Shown here one piece after another: positions 37,017 through 46,522 of a DNA stretch of 64,000 nucleotides (its first letter is position 1; the number at the start of each line of letters is the position of its first letter). The DNA comes from Desulfobacteraceae bacterium. GTDB taxonomy: Bacteria > Desulfobacterota > Desulfobacteria > Desulfobacterales > Desulfobacteraceae. Below the pieces are notes generated by a model that ran no database searches, was not told where the DNA came from, and worked only from the letters and a program-made list of their open reading frames with translations. The stretch is taken from the NCBI GenBank assembly GCA_016744295.1, contig JADGEQ010000005.1:1-64000 (forward strand), given 5' to 3'. The translations under genes were made by a program, and so were the position numbers.

Positions 37017-38315
37017 TCATAGGGTCACAAATTTTAGATTAAACTCATCAAAGGCCGGATCTCCCCTTTTCTCCGGGGGATTGTCTGCATTATAATACAG
37101 ATGCCGGTTCTTGGTTGAAAAGGTCCTGTCAGGTATCAGGTCAAGTTTTGCAGCTATTGTATCCATAGTTGTTAAATGGTTGCTAACGCAGTCTTTCACC
37201 TGCCACTGACCCTTCTTTTTTTCCCAGATAAGCGGATCCCTCATGGGTTCGATCATCTGATAAAAAGCAGCCTTTGAAAGGTCTAAAAATTTCAGATAGG
37301 TTTCAAGTGTTTTCGGCTCTATTGGGTCATATTGTTTGACCATATCTATCCCCTGTTCCCGACTCATCCTTCCATGGCGGATTTCCATGGAGGCATCATC
37401 GGTTGCCCTGCCATAGCCAAACTTAAGATATTTAAGGTAATCATGAACATCATTTGCGTGATCTTCAATTTTAGAATACAGGTTGAAACTTCTCTCCCGC
37501 TTATAGCTGATTGTGCCGAATCCCCACTTCTCAATCATCTCTTCGGCGTGCTGTTTGGCATTCCAATCAAAAAAATTACTGATATAAATACCCCGCACCC
37601 CCACCCTTTCAATGGCGTGATCAAACGGATAAACATAGGGCGCCAAATCTTTGATGGAAATGACACCCCCTGATTTTTTAATCAAATCTTCCGGTTCATA
37701 TCCCCGCATATCATGTTCTTTTCGGGTCCACTTTGTAAACTCAACAAAATCTTCCAGGGAGACAACCCCGGTCAGCTCTGCAAACCCATGTTCGCCCCAG
37801 ACAATCAAGGGGATATTTTTTTCAACTGCCACCTGAAACGGAACCGTCCTGATACCGGCATGATAATGCCAGGTAAGATCCCCGACAGTTTCAAGCATAA
37901 ACCTGGCAATTTTTTTAACAGAATTCGGATTTGCAGTTACCCGGACCAGATCACACCCTGACTTTTCAACCAGATTTTGAAGATTTTTTACACCGGATGC
38001 TGTGTTAAACACATGATTGAATGTCACCAGCAAGGGATTCATCCCATATTTTTCCTTGAGCAGATACACCTGATAATGACTATCTTTTCCGCCGCTGACC
38101 GGAATGATGCAATCATAAATATTGTTTCTTTGCTGGGCCTGGGCTCTGGCCTCGGAAAGAAGCTGGACAAACATTTGTTCTCTTTGTTCCCAATCAACGC
38201 TGAGATTCTGCCGGGATTCATGATATTTACAACCGCTGCAGATACCGTCATCATCATCAAAGATAATGGTTGGCTTTGCATTCTCAGGATAGAGACATCT
38301 GGCACAATATTTCAT
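37017..38315 (-). CDS. N-acetyl sugar amidotransferase (PseA/WbpG/WbuX-like)
   Basis: 432 aa. An N-terminal treble-clef-like zinc site (CARCLYP...CSGC, Cys4, Cys7 and a later CxxC) precedes a PP-loop ATP pyrophosphatase domain with IIPVSGGKDSHYQ (about 70-82). Homologues convert an acetamido group of pseudaminic or related sugars into an acetamidino group, using ammonia passed from HisH/HisF-like partners. Those partners are encoded directly upstream in the same direction (hisF-like 32 bp away, then hisH-like), strongly supporting this role. AAAGGAAA precedes the ATG. Confidence 0.88.
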   Translation of the reverse strand: MKYCARCLYPENAKPTIIFDDDDGICSGCKYHESRQNLSVDWEQREQMFVQLLSEARAQAQQRNNIYDCIIPVSGGKDSHYQVYLLKEKYGMNPLLVTFNHVFNTASGVKNLQNLVEKSGCDLVRVTANPNSVKKIARFMLETVGDLTWHYHAGIRTVPFQVAVEKNIPLIVWGEHGFAELTGVVSLEDFVEFTKWTRKEHDMRGYEPEDLIKKSGGVISIKDLAPYVYPFDHAIERVGVRGIYISNFFDWNAKQHAEEMIEKWGFGTISYKRERSFNLYSKIEDHANDVHDYLKYLKFGYGRATDDASMEIRHGRMSREQGIDMVKQYDPIEPKTLETYLKFLDLSKAAFYQMIEPMRDPLIWEKKKGQWQVKDCVSNHLTTMDTIAAKLDLIPDRTFSTKNRHLYYNADNPPEKRGDPAFDEFNLKFVTL

Positions 38316-38346
38316 TTTTTATTTCCTTTTATAGTGGGTGGCGCCC

Positions 38347-39111
38347 TCATATCTGCCGGATATTGAGCCCGGCTTCAATTAAATAGTGTTTGGCTTTTTT
38401 GGTGCTCTGCTCGGTATAGTGGAAAATATTGGCAGCGGCCACGGCATCCGCCTTAGCCAGCTGGATGCCGTCTGCCAGATCCTGCCAGTGAAACACCCCG
38501 CCCATGGCAATGACCGGTATGGAAACCATCCTGCTGATTTGTTTGATCAGTTGGATATCATACCCTTTTCGGTTGCCGTCATGGTCCAGACAATTGACAA
38601 ACAACTCTCCTGCCCCCTTCTGCTCTGCTTTTTTTGCCCAGTCAGCTGCTGTCATTTGCACGAGACTTTTCCCTCTGTCAATGGCCACCAAGGGCTCTCC
38701 TGGGGGATTTTGTTTGGCATCAATTGACACCACAACACATTGCCTGCCAAATTTAGTGGCCAATCTCGAAATTAATTCCGGATTTGTGTAGGCCGCTGTA
38801 TTCACAACAATTTTATCCGCACCATTGGCCAATAGTGTTTGGGCATAGGCAAGGTCACTGATCCAGCCGCCTGCGGCCATGGGCACAAAACAATCTTTGG
38901 AAAGCCTGTTCACCGTCTCCACAAAGGCATCCTTTGAGGAAGAGTCCCTGGAGACATTCAGCAAAATAATTTCATCGATGGCCCAGCGGTTGAAACTCTC
39001 AATGGCATGAACCGGATCATAGTGAATAATATTGGTGTGTTTAAACTTAACACTTTGCACCACCTGACCATTACGCACAAGAATGACGGCAATGACTCTG
39101 TTTTTTAACAT
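38347..39111 (-). CDS. HisF-like imidazole-glycerol-phosphate synthase homologue of a sugar amidination system
   Basis: 254-aa (beta/alpha)8 barrel. It aligns with HisF from the first residue (MLKNRVIAVILVRNGQVVQ), but the general-acid Asp11 of true HisF is Leu11; the second catalytic Asp is kept (Asp131 in VSIDAKQN). Loss of Asp11 argues against histidine synthesis and fits a barrel that only channels ammonia to the neighbouring amidotransferase. Four bases separate it from the HisH-like gene. Confidence 0.88.
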   Translation of the reverse strand: MLKNRVIAVILVRNGQVVQSVKFKHTNIIHYDPVHAIESFNRWAIDEIILLNVSRDSSSKDAFVETVNRLSKDCFVPMAAGGWISDLAYAQTLLANGADKIVVNTAAYTNPELISRLATKFGRQCVVVSIDAKQNPPGEPLVAIDRGKSLVQMTAADWAKKAEQKGAGELFVNCLDHDGNRKGYDIQLIKQISRMVSIPVIAMGGVFHWQDLADGIQLAKADAVAAANIFHYTEQSTKKAKHYLIEAGLNIRQI

Positions 39112-39115
39112 AAGA

Positions 39116-39730
39116 TTACAATAACCCGATAAAATTTTTTATCATTTCCAAACCCGAATTCTGACTCTTTTCCGGATGGAATTGGACCCCATACACCTTC
39201 TGTTTTTTTACAACAGAAACAAAGGGGTCTCCATGACGGGTCATGCCAAGAACATTTGATTCATCTTGACAAGAAAAACAAAAGGAGTGGGCAAAATAAA
39301 AATCTTGATGCGTGTCAATTTTCAAAAAAATCGGATCCGGTTTTATGATGTCCACGGTATTCCAGCCCATATGGGGGACCCGATATAACGCAGGATCCAC
39401 TGCAAATGGCAGAATCACCCCGGGAATTAGGTCCAGTCCCCGGGTAAGGCCAAACTCCTGGCTTCTGGTAGCCAACAACTGCATTCCCAGGCAGATTCCC
39501 AATAGATGTTTGCCCTTTGCAACCTGTTCGGGAAGGGCAGTGGAGAATCCTTTTTTCTCAAGTGTTTCCATGGCCTTGCCAAAGGCACCCACCCCCGGCA
39601 GAATCAATTTTGAACAATCCTCCATCCCTCGGGGATGATCCACAACCCTCACCTGTTCATCCGTACAATACTCAAGGGCATTTATCACCGATACTAGATT
39701 TCCGGCACCATAGTTTATTATACCAATCAT
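39116..39730 (-). CDS. HisH-like glutamine amidotransferase of a sugar amidination system
   Basis: 204 aa. The start is placed at ATG 39730 because the protein then begins MIGIINYGAGNLVSV like all HisH proteins; the longer frame to 39766 adds an unrelated basic leader. Class I glutaminase motifs: nucleophile Cys80 in GICLGMQ, and YGVQFHPEKS near the C-terminus with His and Glu. It should release ammonia from glutamine for the HisF-like/PseA-like partners. First gene of this four-gene minus-strand group. Confidence 0.9.
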   Translation of the reverse strand: MIGIINYGAGNLVSVINALEYCTDEQVRVVDHPRGMEDCSKLILPGVGAFGKAMETLEKKGFSTALPEQVAKGKHLLGICLGMQLLATRSQEFGLTRGLDLIPGVILPFAVDPALYRVPHMGWNTVDIIKPDPIFLKIDTHQDFYFAHSFCFSCQDESNVLGMTRHGDPFVSVVKKQKVYGVQFHPEKSQNSGLEMIKNFIGLL

Positions 39731-39888
39731 CAATCTTTGCCTTTTCTTTGTCCATATTCTATGCAAAACTATGCAAAAATAGAACCAAGTTGACTATCAT
39801 CTGGAGCACACAGGCACCCTCAAGCGCAATTTTCTCCAAAGATGTACACCATAACCGGCAGTGCTGGCAACACATGCATGGAAATCAC

Positions 39889-41058
39889 ATGATGAAAAAA
39901 ATTCTCTGGCTCGTTCAGTCAAACCAGATCACCCCCACGATCCTTGACTTCCTGCAATTATTCCAGACCCGGATGGAAAAATTGATAGAGCTGTCATTCA
40001 TAGTTCCTGAAACATCTTCAGATATTCTGGAAAGAATAAAAGATCTCCACCCGGACTGTTTTACACTAAAAAACCGCACGGCAACAAATGCCTACAAAGG
40101 ATATCAGGCAAAAAAAGAAATCCTCAAGGATAGCAAATTTTCCTGTGGGCTCTCGGTGAGTGATGTCTTGCTGCTGGATGATCTGGGCGGCGGCAATGTC
40201 ATCCAGACCACCCTCAACATTAAAAAAGAGGACAACACCTGTGGATTGATCCTGCAAATCCCAACGCCGCTAGGGTCTTCCGAATCAGAAGAACGGGTGT
40301 TCCAGGCAGCCGTCATCTGGGCAAGACAACATAGAATTCCGATTATAGGGTATGAGTTATTGCCCCTTGACACAAGGTGGACGCTGGCAGCATCCCTCCC
40401 CGACGGGGTGATCACACGATATTGGGAAAGCCATGACCACTTGAAGCAGCGATTGAACCATCAAAATATCTGGCAGTTGCCCCTGTATGAAGCAGCTATA
40501 TTTTCATCTGTGTCAGCCAATTTTAATCTGAACGGTGTAAAAGCATCCTACCACAACAGGGCCACCCTAAAAATACCGGAAACCAGAACGGTGTTGTTCC
40601 TTACCCACAATGTAAGCATGACCTATGAATACCAGGAAATACTGAGAATAATTGCCCCCCTGGGAAAAAAACTCCACCTGATGTTCACTTTTGGGGAAGA
40701 CCAGGCAAGGGGATCCCATAGTCAAAAAGAGATGGTTGAGATCATCTATAAAACGGAGCTGACCCACTTTGCCTCGTATTCATTCCACAATATGGATTCA
40801 CCCTGGGAGATGCTAACAGCCGACAGCCTGCTTGCCGCAAGCGCCTGTTTCCAAACCAGCATTGCCCAGGAAAAGAACATACCCTCCATTATATTTGATC
40901 CCATGCTTCCTCCCATGACCCATGGGTTTAAGCAACGGGTAAACAATGCCTCTCATCTGCTAACCGCCGTCAAGGAGGTCATTTCCATGAACGCAAAAAA
41001 GACAGAACTGGGAACAATTTTCATGCAATTAGCAGGGAGTGCGCCGAACAATGACTGA
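39889..41058 (+). CDS. Unrecognised protein of a surface-sugar locus (glycosyltransferase-like)
   Basis: 389 aa, counted from ATG 39889 (ATG 39892 is equally possible); a longer upstream frame runs antisense to the HisH-like gene and is rejected. No signal peptide. Repeated alpha/beta pattern with a C-terminal half (about 240-380) that reads like a nucleotide-sugar-binding Rossmann lobe (TVLFLTHN, LHLMFTFGED, LAASACFQTSIAQEKNIPSIIF). The last segment resembles the surveillance step of CDP-glycerol/sialyl-type transferases, but no family is certain. Its last 8 bases overlap the start of the next gene, so the two are probably translated together. Confidence 0.6.
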   Translation: MMKKILWLVQSNQITPTILDFLQLFQTRMEKLIELSFIVPETSSDILERIKDLHPDCFTLKNRTATNAYKGYQAKKEILKDSKFSCGLSVSDVLLLDDLGGGNVIQTTLNIKKEDNTCGLILQIPTPLGSSESEERVFQAAVIWARQHRIPIIGYELLPLDTRWTLAASLPDGVITRYWESHDHLKQRLNHQNIWQLPLYEAAIFSSVSANFNLNGVKASYHNRATLKIPETRTVLFLTHNVSMTYEYQEILRIIAPLGKKLHLMFTFGEDQARGSHSQKEMVEIIYKTELTHFASYSFHNMDSPWEMLTADSLLAASACFQTSIAQEKNIPSIIFDPMLPPMTHGFKQRVNNASHLLTAVKEVISMNAKKTELGTIFMQLAGSAPNND

Positions 41059-43174
41059 TTTCTGGAAAGGCAAAAAAATCATTGCTTACATAGCATTGGC
41101 ACACCATACAAGGTTTATCACCCCGGTGATGGAAACATTGGAATCCAGGGGAGCCACCGTAAAATACATCGTGGCCCAGGCAGAACGCTCCCAGGAGATC
41201 ACCGCCATTAATCTGGGGCTCAAATATTCCCATATCTTTGATTATATCTCGGCCAAGGACCATGGGGAGATCCTGGAAAACTATCAACTGCATTTAAAAA
41301 CCTTTTCAAACTCCCTAAAAAATGATTTTTTCCTGGGCACCTTGCCGGTAACCGTGACCGACAAGACTTTGTTTGCAACGGTCACTGAATATATAGGGTT
41401 TAAAAATCTGCTCAAAAAAGAGAAACCCGACCTTTGTTTTGCCCTGCACGAACTCAATCGCTGGGGTAAAATGCTTGCCTTTTGGGCAAAAAAAGAAAAC
41501 ATTCCCTTTATTTCCCTCCAGGAAGGGTTAACCTATGATCTTGACTTTGGGTATTCCGGGCATGCACAATACGCGACTCTCAACCTGGTGTGGGGAGAAA
41601 GAGTAAAACAAAAAATGGTGAGCTTTGAAGCGCCTGAATCAAAAATAATCCCCGTTGGGAATACCCACCTTGCCAAGGAGATTACCCACCAAAAAAAGAA
41701 TAAAATAAGAGAAACAAAAAGAAAAGCCTATTGCATATCCGAGCATTTTGTCATCCTTTTAATCCTTTCCGCCGGATTACCAGACTTTGAAATTTTGTTT
41801 CCCCTTTTTAAAGCGGTTTCAAAGAATACCGGCCAAACCCTGTTTGTCAAATTTCATCCTGCCTGCAAAAAAGCACAATTGGATCAATGGATAGCGTCAG
41901 TCCGTGTTAAATTCAAAAACAATCTCCATTTTATCCATGACCAGGAAAATACATACGATCTGATATCCATGGCAGATGTGTGTGTTCTGGGCCAGAGAAG
42001 CACAACAGGGCTGGAATCCATCGCCCTCGGCAAACCCCTTGTAAAACTGGATTTTGCATATAAATTGAACGCACCTTACTCGTTTGTTGACCAGGGAGTG
42101 GCGGTTAAGATGAGCCCGGCACAACTGGCATCTGCCCTGTCAGACAAAACTGATTTTTCACAATTCATAGATGCCCAAAAGAAAGAAACCTTTCTTAAAA
42201 ATGAACTGATAGAACCGACCCAGGCAATTGAAAGGGTATGCCATGTTTTCAAAAAGACCATCCAGGCAAATACCAGCGCCGCCCCCATGGTAACACGCCA
42301 TAAAAAGCCCGGTCCAAAAGCCAGACCTGGTCAAAAAACCAGAACCGTTCAGAAACCAGACAAAAAATGGTCAATTATTCTCCAAGTCCCTGAGAATCAT
42401 GCTGTTTTCCTTGCCCAATTGGAGGCGCTGACCTTCAATTCCAAAGACACGGATAGCTATGAAATCATCCTGCTGGAACCTAAAAAAAAGTCCAGTGAAA
42501 CCATCCGGATTCTGGACTCATTATCAGGCGATTTACAGAGAATCCCCATATCTGAAGATGAAAATTATATTTCAACGGTAAACAAGGCCTGCGATATGGC
42601 CAGGGGAGAAAAGTTGATCTTTCTTGAAAAAAACCTGGCCCCCCTCAACGGATGGCTGGACTGCCTGGACAAGGCTTTTTTAAAATATGGCAAGAACAAA
42701 GTGTTTGGGGCTCAAATATGCGATAAGAACGGCAGAATTGCAAACGCCGGCATGGTTATCGATAATAACAACACCCCTGTTTGCGCCTACCAGCACCTTG
42801 ATACTAATTTTTCAGGGGTGTTAAAGGAAAGAAGTTTTCAACTGGTGGATCATTTTGTTGCCATGGGAAAAAAACTATTTCTCAAATCAGGCGGATTCAC
42901 CCGGGATGCCGGAAAATACGTGTTCATGGATATTTGCCTGAAAGCGTCTCAAACCACAAAGGATCCAGATACCGTTGTATATCTTCCAACGCTTAAGATG
43001 ATATTTTTAGATCGCATCTCCCCAAAGGAGAACCCGGATGATGCCGTGTATTTTTATGGAAGATGGAACGGATCTCTCTGGGAATCGGAAAAAGAACTTT
43101 ACAAAAAAGACAAGATTTCATCTGAGGATCTGGCCCATGCCCGAATGGCTTCGGCAATGCAGGCCCTAGGTTAA
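41051..43174 (+). CDS. Two-domain glycosyltransferase-like protein
   Basis: 707 aa from ATG 41051 (GGGAG 11 bases upstream; GTG 41039 possible). The first part (about 1-400) is GT-B-like: SLQEGLTYDLDFGYSG, a donor-type lobe with LFVKFHPACKKAQ and SMADVCVLGQRSTTGLESIALGKPLVKLDF, as in CDP-glycerol/polysaccharide transferases. A basic linker (about 415-440) leads to a GT-A/GT2-like domain (about 440-700) with ISTVNKACDMARGEKLIFLEKNLAPLNGW. The GT2 DxD metal motif is not obvious. It probably adds two units to, or assembles, a glycan. It converges with pseI. Confidence 0.65.
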   Translation: MTDFWKGKKIIAYIALAHHTRFITPVMETLESRGATVKYIVAQAERSQEITAINLGLKYSHIFDYISAKDHGEILENYQLHLKTFSNSLKNDFFLGTLPVTVTDKTLFATVTEYIGFKNLLKKEKPDLCFALHELNRWGKMLAFWAKKENIPFISLQEGLTYDLDFGYSGHAQYATLNLVWGERVKQKMVSFEAPESKIIPVGNTHLAKEITHQKKNKIRETKRKAYCISEHFVILLILSAGLPDFEILFPLFKAVSKNTGQTLFVKFHPACKKAQLDQWIASVRVKFKNNLHFIHDQENTYDLISMADVCVLGQRSTTGLESIALGKPLVKLDFAYKLNAPYSFVDQGVAVKMSPAQLASALSDKTDFSQFIDAQKKETFLKNELIEPTQAIERVCHVFKKTIQANTSAAPMVTRHKKPGPKARPGQKTRTVQKPDKKWSIILQVPENHAVFLAQLEALTFNSKDTDSYEIILLEPKKKSSETIRILDSLSGDLQRIPISEDENYISTVNKACDMARGEKLIFLEKNLAPLNGWLDCLDKAFLKYGKNKVFGAQICDKNGRIANAGMVIDNNNTPVCAYQHLDTNFSGVLKERSFQLVDHFVAMGKKLFLKSGGFTRDAGKYVFMDICLKASQTTKDPDTVVYLPTLKMIFLDRISPKENPDDAVYFYGRWNGSLWESEKELYKKDKISSEDLAHARMASAMQALG

Positions 43175-43216
43175 GGGAAAAAAGATTGGACGGATCACCC
43201 ACCGAGAAACCTTTAA

Positions 43217-44248
43217 TCAGTCAAAATGCCGCCACTCCAGGGCAGTGCCGGCATCTATGTTCCGGTTAAAGATCCTGCCCATAACCTGTTCATGGAAAAC
43301 AGGCGGCAATCCATATCCGGGTCTGATGCTGCGAATATTTTTGTGACTTAATATTTCTCCTTTCTCAACATCACGAATGACATACAGGGAACGGCCATGC
43401 TCGCTGCCTGGCCTGTTTTTAACATTTAAAATGTCTGCCGATCCCAAACAATCCCAAACCTTTTGGCAATTATTTTTTAAGGCTGTCAGCTGCGCTTCTT
43501 CTATGGAAAATGCAGAATCCGGGCCACCATCCTTTCGGGACAGGGTAAAATGTTTTTCAACAGCAGATGCGCCCATGGCAATGGCGGCTAAGGCTGCCGT
43601 ATCATCCAGGGAATGGTCGGACAAGCCCAATAAGGGGGAAAAGGTTTTTAAACAATTCAAGGCCTTCAGGTTATAATCTTCTATTGGGGCCGGATAGGCA
43701 CTGATACAATGGAACAACAATATTTCTGTTACATTATTATCCGTTAATATATTCATGGCCCTGTCAACATCTTCAAGACTGCTGACACCGGTGGACATTA
43801 AAACTGGTTTTCCGGTTTCTGCGATACATTTTATAAAACAAGGATCAATTGCCTCAAAGGAGGCGATTTTAAACGCCGGGCAGTCCAGTTCCATCAGCAA
43901 ATCAACCCCCCTCTTATCAAAGGGAGAGCTAAACAATGTGATGTTGGTTTTTCGGGCAAACTCAAACAATAGTTTTGTCTGTTCCAGGGGCAGAGCGATC
44001 TCTTTATAAAGCTGATAATATGTTCTACCTTTCCATAAAGGTGTGTGAATCATAAAATCTTTTTTTACAGAATCCATGGTAAGGGCATCTGCATCATAGG
44101 TCTGAATCTTTACGGCATCAGCTCCAGCTCTTTTGGCTGCCATAATAATTTGCTTTGCACGGGCAACACTGCCCATATGGTTGCCGGACATCTCGGCAAT
44201 GATATATGGCGGATAGCCGGGGCCAATTTTTCTGCCGTCAATTTCCAT
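43217..44248 (-). CDS. pseI: Pseudaminic acid synthase
   Basis: 343 aa. NeuB-type TIM barrel (about 1-270) opening PPYIIAEMSGNHMGS, with ADAVKIQTY, LFSSPFD and HCISAYPAP motifs and the metal/PEP segment LSDHSLDD. The C-terminal SAF domain is SIRPGYGLPP...GTALEW. The stretch MDSVKKDFMIHTPLWKGRTYYQLY follows the PseI subtype rather than NeuB or LegI. It condenses the 2,4-diacetamido-altrose derivative with PEP to make pseudaminic acid. 126 bp separate it from the pseG fusion gene upstream. Confidence 0.9.
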   Translation of the reverse strand: MEIDGRKIGPGYPPYIIAEMSGNHMGSVARAKQIIMAAKRAGADAVKIQTYDADALTMDSVKKDFMIHTPLWKGRTYYQLYKEIALPLEQTKLLFEFARKTNITLFSSPFDKRGVDLLMELDCPAFKIASFEAIDPCFIKCIAETGKPVLMSTGVSSLEDVDRAMNILTDNNVTEILLFHCISAYPAPIEDYNLKALNCLKTFSPLLGLSDHSLDDTAALAAIAMGASAVEKHFTLSRKDGGPDSAFSIEEAQLTALKNNCQKVWDCLGSADILNVKNRPGSEHGRSLYVIRDVEKGEILSHKNIRSIRPGYGLPPVFHEQVMGRIFNRNIDAGTALEWRHFD

Positions 44249-44374
44249 GAAGCCTGACTCCTAATGTGGCAAGGATTTTGTTTGTTTGCAAGTATGCCCT
44301 CTTCATCAAATGATATTGATAATAACTGATACCGAAAACAAAATCTCTGGGACTAAAATTTTTAAAATTTTGTT

Positions 44375-45799
44375 CTAAAATGTTGAATAAACCCCATACT
44401 CTCCCGTCGTCCCGTTACAATGGAAACCAAGGGATTCAAACAGGCCGACAGATGCGTTATTTTCCCGGTGGACAACGGCTGTATACTCCCTTTTTGCCGG
44501 CTGCAGCACCTGCAGTAAAGATCTTTTTGCAAATCCATACCCTTGAAATTTTCGGACGATTAGAATAGATATCTCCTCTTTTCCCCGGCTCTGATCCAAA
44601 CGAATATAACCAATGGGAGTCCGGCACCATTCGATTATATGAAGTTTTATGGTATTGCTTGATAAAACCGTCTCAAACCAGGCCTGATGTTCTTTTTTTG
44701 TGGGCAGATTTGTATTTCTGGAGTATTTTCTTGCACCGGGTTCATGCTGCCAGTTGAACACTATTTCCAGATCATCTTTGTTTGCAGGTCGGAGGGTTTC
44801 AACAGATATCAGGGCAAGGGTCTGCTTTATGATACGGACAGCGCCCTCTCCGTCAACCAATGCCATAGTTTTTTTTTGCAACTCCCCAAATACCTGGGAA
44901 TCAATCATCCGTATCAGTGTTCGGGTAAGCAGGGAGGGATCAAGGGTCTGTATCTCTCCCAAACAGACTGCCCCGCCCAACTGAGAAATATTTTGGCTGA
45001 CTTCCCTTTGATTTTCCGCCACCACAACGGTGAGATTGAGCAACCCACAGTAAATCCGTTCCAACAAACTTGTGCCCGGAGCCCCGATGGCGATACCGCA
45101 TCGTTCATACAGGGAGGAAAGATCGGGTAAATCCCGGTATAATCGAATCTCCAGGGATGATTTAACCCTATAGTTTTCAAGGGCATCCAGACATGGAGAC
45201 AGGGAGGACAGGGGCAGATGAAAGACAAGCCCTTTTTTATTCATGGATTGTTCCAGAATATTCAGCACCTTTAGTGCTGCTTGTCCGGGATCGGTGGCCC
45301 CAAAGGAGACCAATATATTTTTCTTGTCCCCCCGGGTTTGAATCGGCTTATAAACAGGATCAATCAGGGCATATTGAATCCCCAGCAAGGTTTGGGAGGA
45401 AGGATTATACAGTTTTTTTTCATAATCACCTTTCTTCCGGCTCACGGTTTGATCCACCAGCAAATCGCACCAATGGGCACGGCACAAATCATCCACCACC
45501 ACCACCGGGAAAATTTCAAAAATAGGTTTTTCAAAATCAGCATCAATTTCATAATGGTCTATAATAACCATCTGGATAAGCGATTTATTTTCGAACAGAT
45601 ACGACCGGTAGTCTCCATGGTCTGAGACAACCGATTTCATGCCATGGCCTTTCAGCAAGTGTTTAACAACAGGCGCTGCATCCCTCATCAAAAAGGTGAC
45701 CAACACCCCCAATTTCCGGTAAAGAAACGCCAGGACCAAACATCTTTTCAGATGGCCATAGCCAATTTTTTGGGTTGCATCACATATAATGACGATCAT
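44375..45799 (-). CDS. pseG: PseG nucleotide-sugar hydrolase fused to a PseH-like N-acetyltransferase
   Basis: 474 aa. The N-terminal part (about 1-320) is PseG: the motif IGYGHLKRC with expected catalytic His16, then VDDLCRAHWCDLLVDQT and the GT-B-like GAPGTSLLERIYCGL. It removes UDP from UDP-2,4-diacetamido-2,4,6-trideoxy-altrose. The C-terminal about 145 residues are a GNAT domain (LRPANKDDLEIVFNWQHEPGARKYS..., VRKFQGYGFAKRSL) that fits PseH, which acetylates the 4-amino group. Two consecutive-pathway activities would thus sit on one chain. 27 bp downstream of pseF. Confidence 0.88.
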   Translation of the reverse strand: MIVIICDATQKIGYGHLKRCLVLAFLYRKLGVLVTFLMRDAAPVVKHLLKGHGMKSVVSDHGDYRSYLFENKSLIQMVIIDHYEIDADFEKPIFEIFPVVVVDDLCRAHWCDLLVDQTVSRKKGDYEKKLYNPSSQTLLGIQYALIDPVYKPIQTRGDKKNILVSFGATDPGQAALKVLNILEQSMNKKGLVFHLPLSSLSPCLDALENYRVKSSLEIRLYRDLPDLSSLYERCGIAIGAPGTSLLERIYCGLLNLTVVVAENQREVSQNISQLGGAVCLGEIQTLDPSLLTRTLIRMIDSQVFGELQKKTMALVDGEGAVRIIKQTLALISVETLRPANKDDLEIVFNWQHEPGARKYSRNTNLPTKKEHQAWFETVLSSNTIKLHIIEWCRTPIGYIRLDQSRGKEEISILIVRKFQGYGFAKRSLLQVLQPAKREYTAVVHRENNASVGLFESLGFHCNGTTGEYGVYSTF

Positions 45800-45826
45800 A
45801 ATAATTCCAATAGCGGTTAAACAAGT

Positions 45827-46522
45827 CTACTCCATGGATAAAAGCCGGGGTGCCAAAAGTTGCACATTTTTATAGTCCTCGGCGGTATCCAGGTCAATTG
45901 CCCTGATCCAGGGTATTTCATACCCCTTTAATTTATCCGGATAAAAGGTTTTGTTTTTTAAAAAAGCCTGGGTATCTGCCCAGTAAAAGGTTCCGTTGCT
46001 GGCCACAAGCTTGGGATGAAACTGGGATTGCAATCGGTTATAATCCGGCCACTTTGGTGCCAAACAACCATTATCAAGAGTTTCCAGCGCCTGGACCGGA
46101 TGCAGGTTGAAGGTGGAAACCCCCATCACGATCTGGGCATCGGAAAATTTTTCCAAAAGTAAAAAAGAGTCTTGCAGATCCTTTGGGGTGATAAACAGCG
46201 CCGTGGCATAAATACAACAAAAGCATGTCGGGTGTATCCCCTGGCCATTCAGTTGCTCAAGAACATCCTGGCAGACCCGGACAACGCTTGTCCGATCACC
46301 TGCCAATTCACGGGGCCTTTCCATAACCTTTGCCCCGGATTCTTCTGCCACCTGTTTGATCTGGTCATCTTCAGTGGAAACGATCACCCGGTCAAAAAGC
46401 CCGGTTTTAAAAGCTGCCTGGACCGGATAAAAAAGGGCGGGTTTTCCCAGAACAGGGAGAATATTTTTCCGAGGCAGCCTTTTGGACCCCCCCCGGGCCG
46501 GGATGATGGCAACCCTTGTCAT
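45827..46522 (-). CDS. pseF: Pseudaminic acid cytidylyltransferase
   Basis: 231 aa. The N-terminal nucleotide-binding motif ARGGSKRLPRKNI is that of CMP-sialic-acid-type synthetases, with VIVSTEDDQIKQVAE and the C-terminal AIDLDTAEDY. The middle part FHPKLVASNGTFYWADTQAFL follows PseF. It activates pseudaminic acid as CMP-sugar. Its start codon overlaps the upstream synthase stop by 4 bp. Confidence 0.9.
   Translation of the reverse strand: MTRVAIIPARGGSKRLPRKNILPVLGKPALFYPVQAAFKTGLFDRVIVSTEDDQIKQVAEESGAKVMERPRELAGDRTSVVRVCQDVLEQLNGQGIHPTCFCCIYATALFITPKDLQDSFLLLEKFSDAQIVMGVSTFNLHPVQALETLDNGCLAPKWPDYNRLQSQFHPKLVASNGTFYWADTQAFLKNKTFYPDKLKGYEIPWIRAIDLDTAEDYKNVQLLAPRLLSME

Noticed and set aside
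38347..39730. Histidine biosynthesis genes hisF and hisH
   Set aside because: The HisF-like protein lacks Asp11 and the pair lies directly next to a PseA-type sugar amidotransferase, with no other his genes present.
39761..39780. Direct repeat of ATGCAAAA with a 10-bp period upstream of the HisH-like gene
   Set aside because: Too short and A-rich to separate from chance; no second line of evidence for an operator.
39517..39888. N-terminal 124-codon extension of the 39889-41058 gene
   Set aside because: It runs antisense to the HisH-like gene and has no support as protein; the start at 39889 gives a compact protein.
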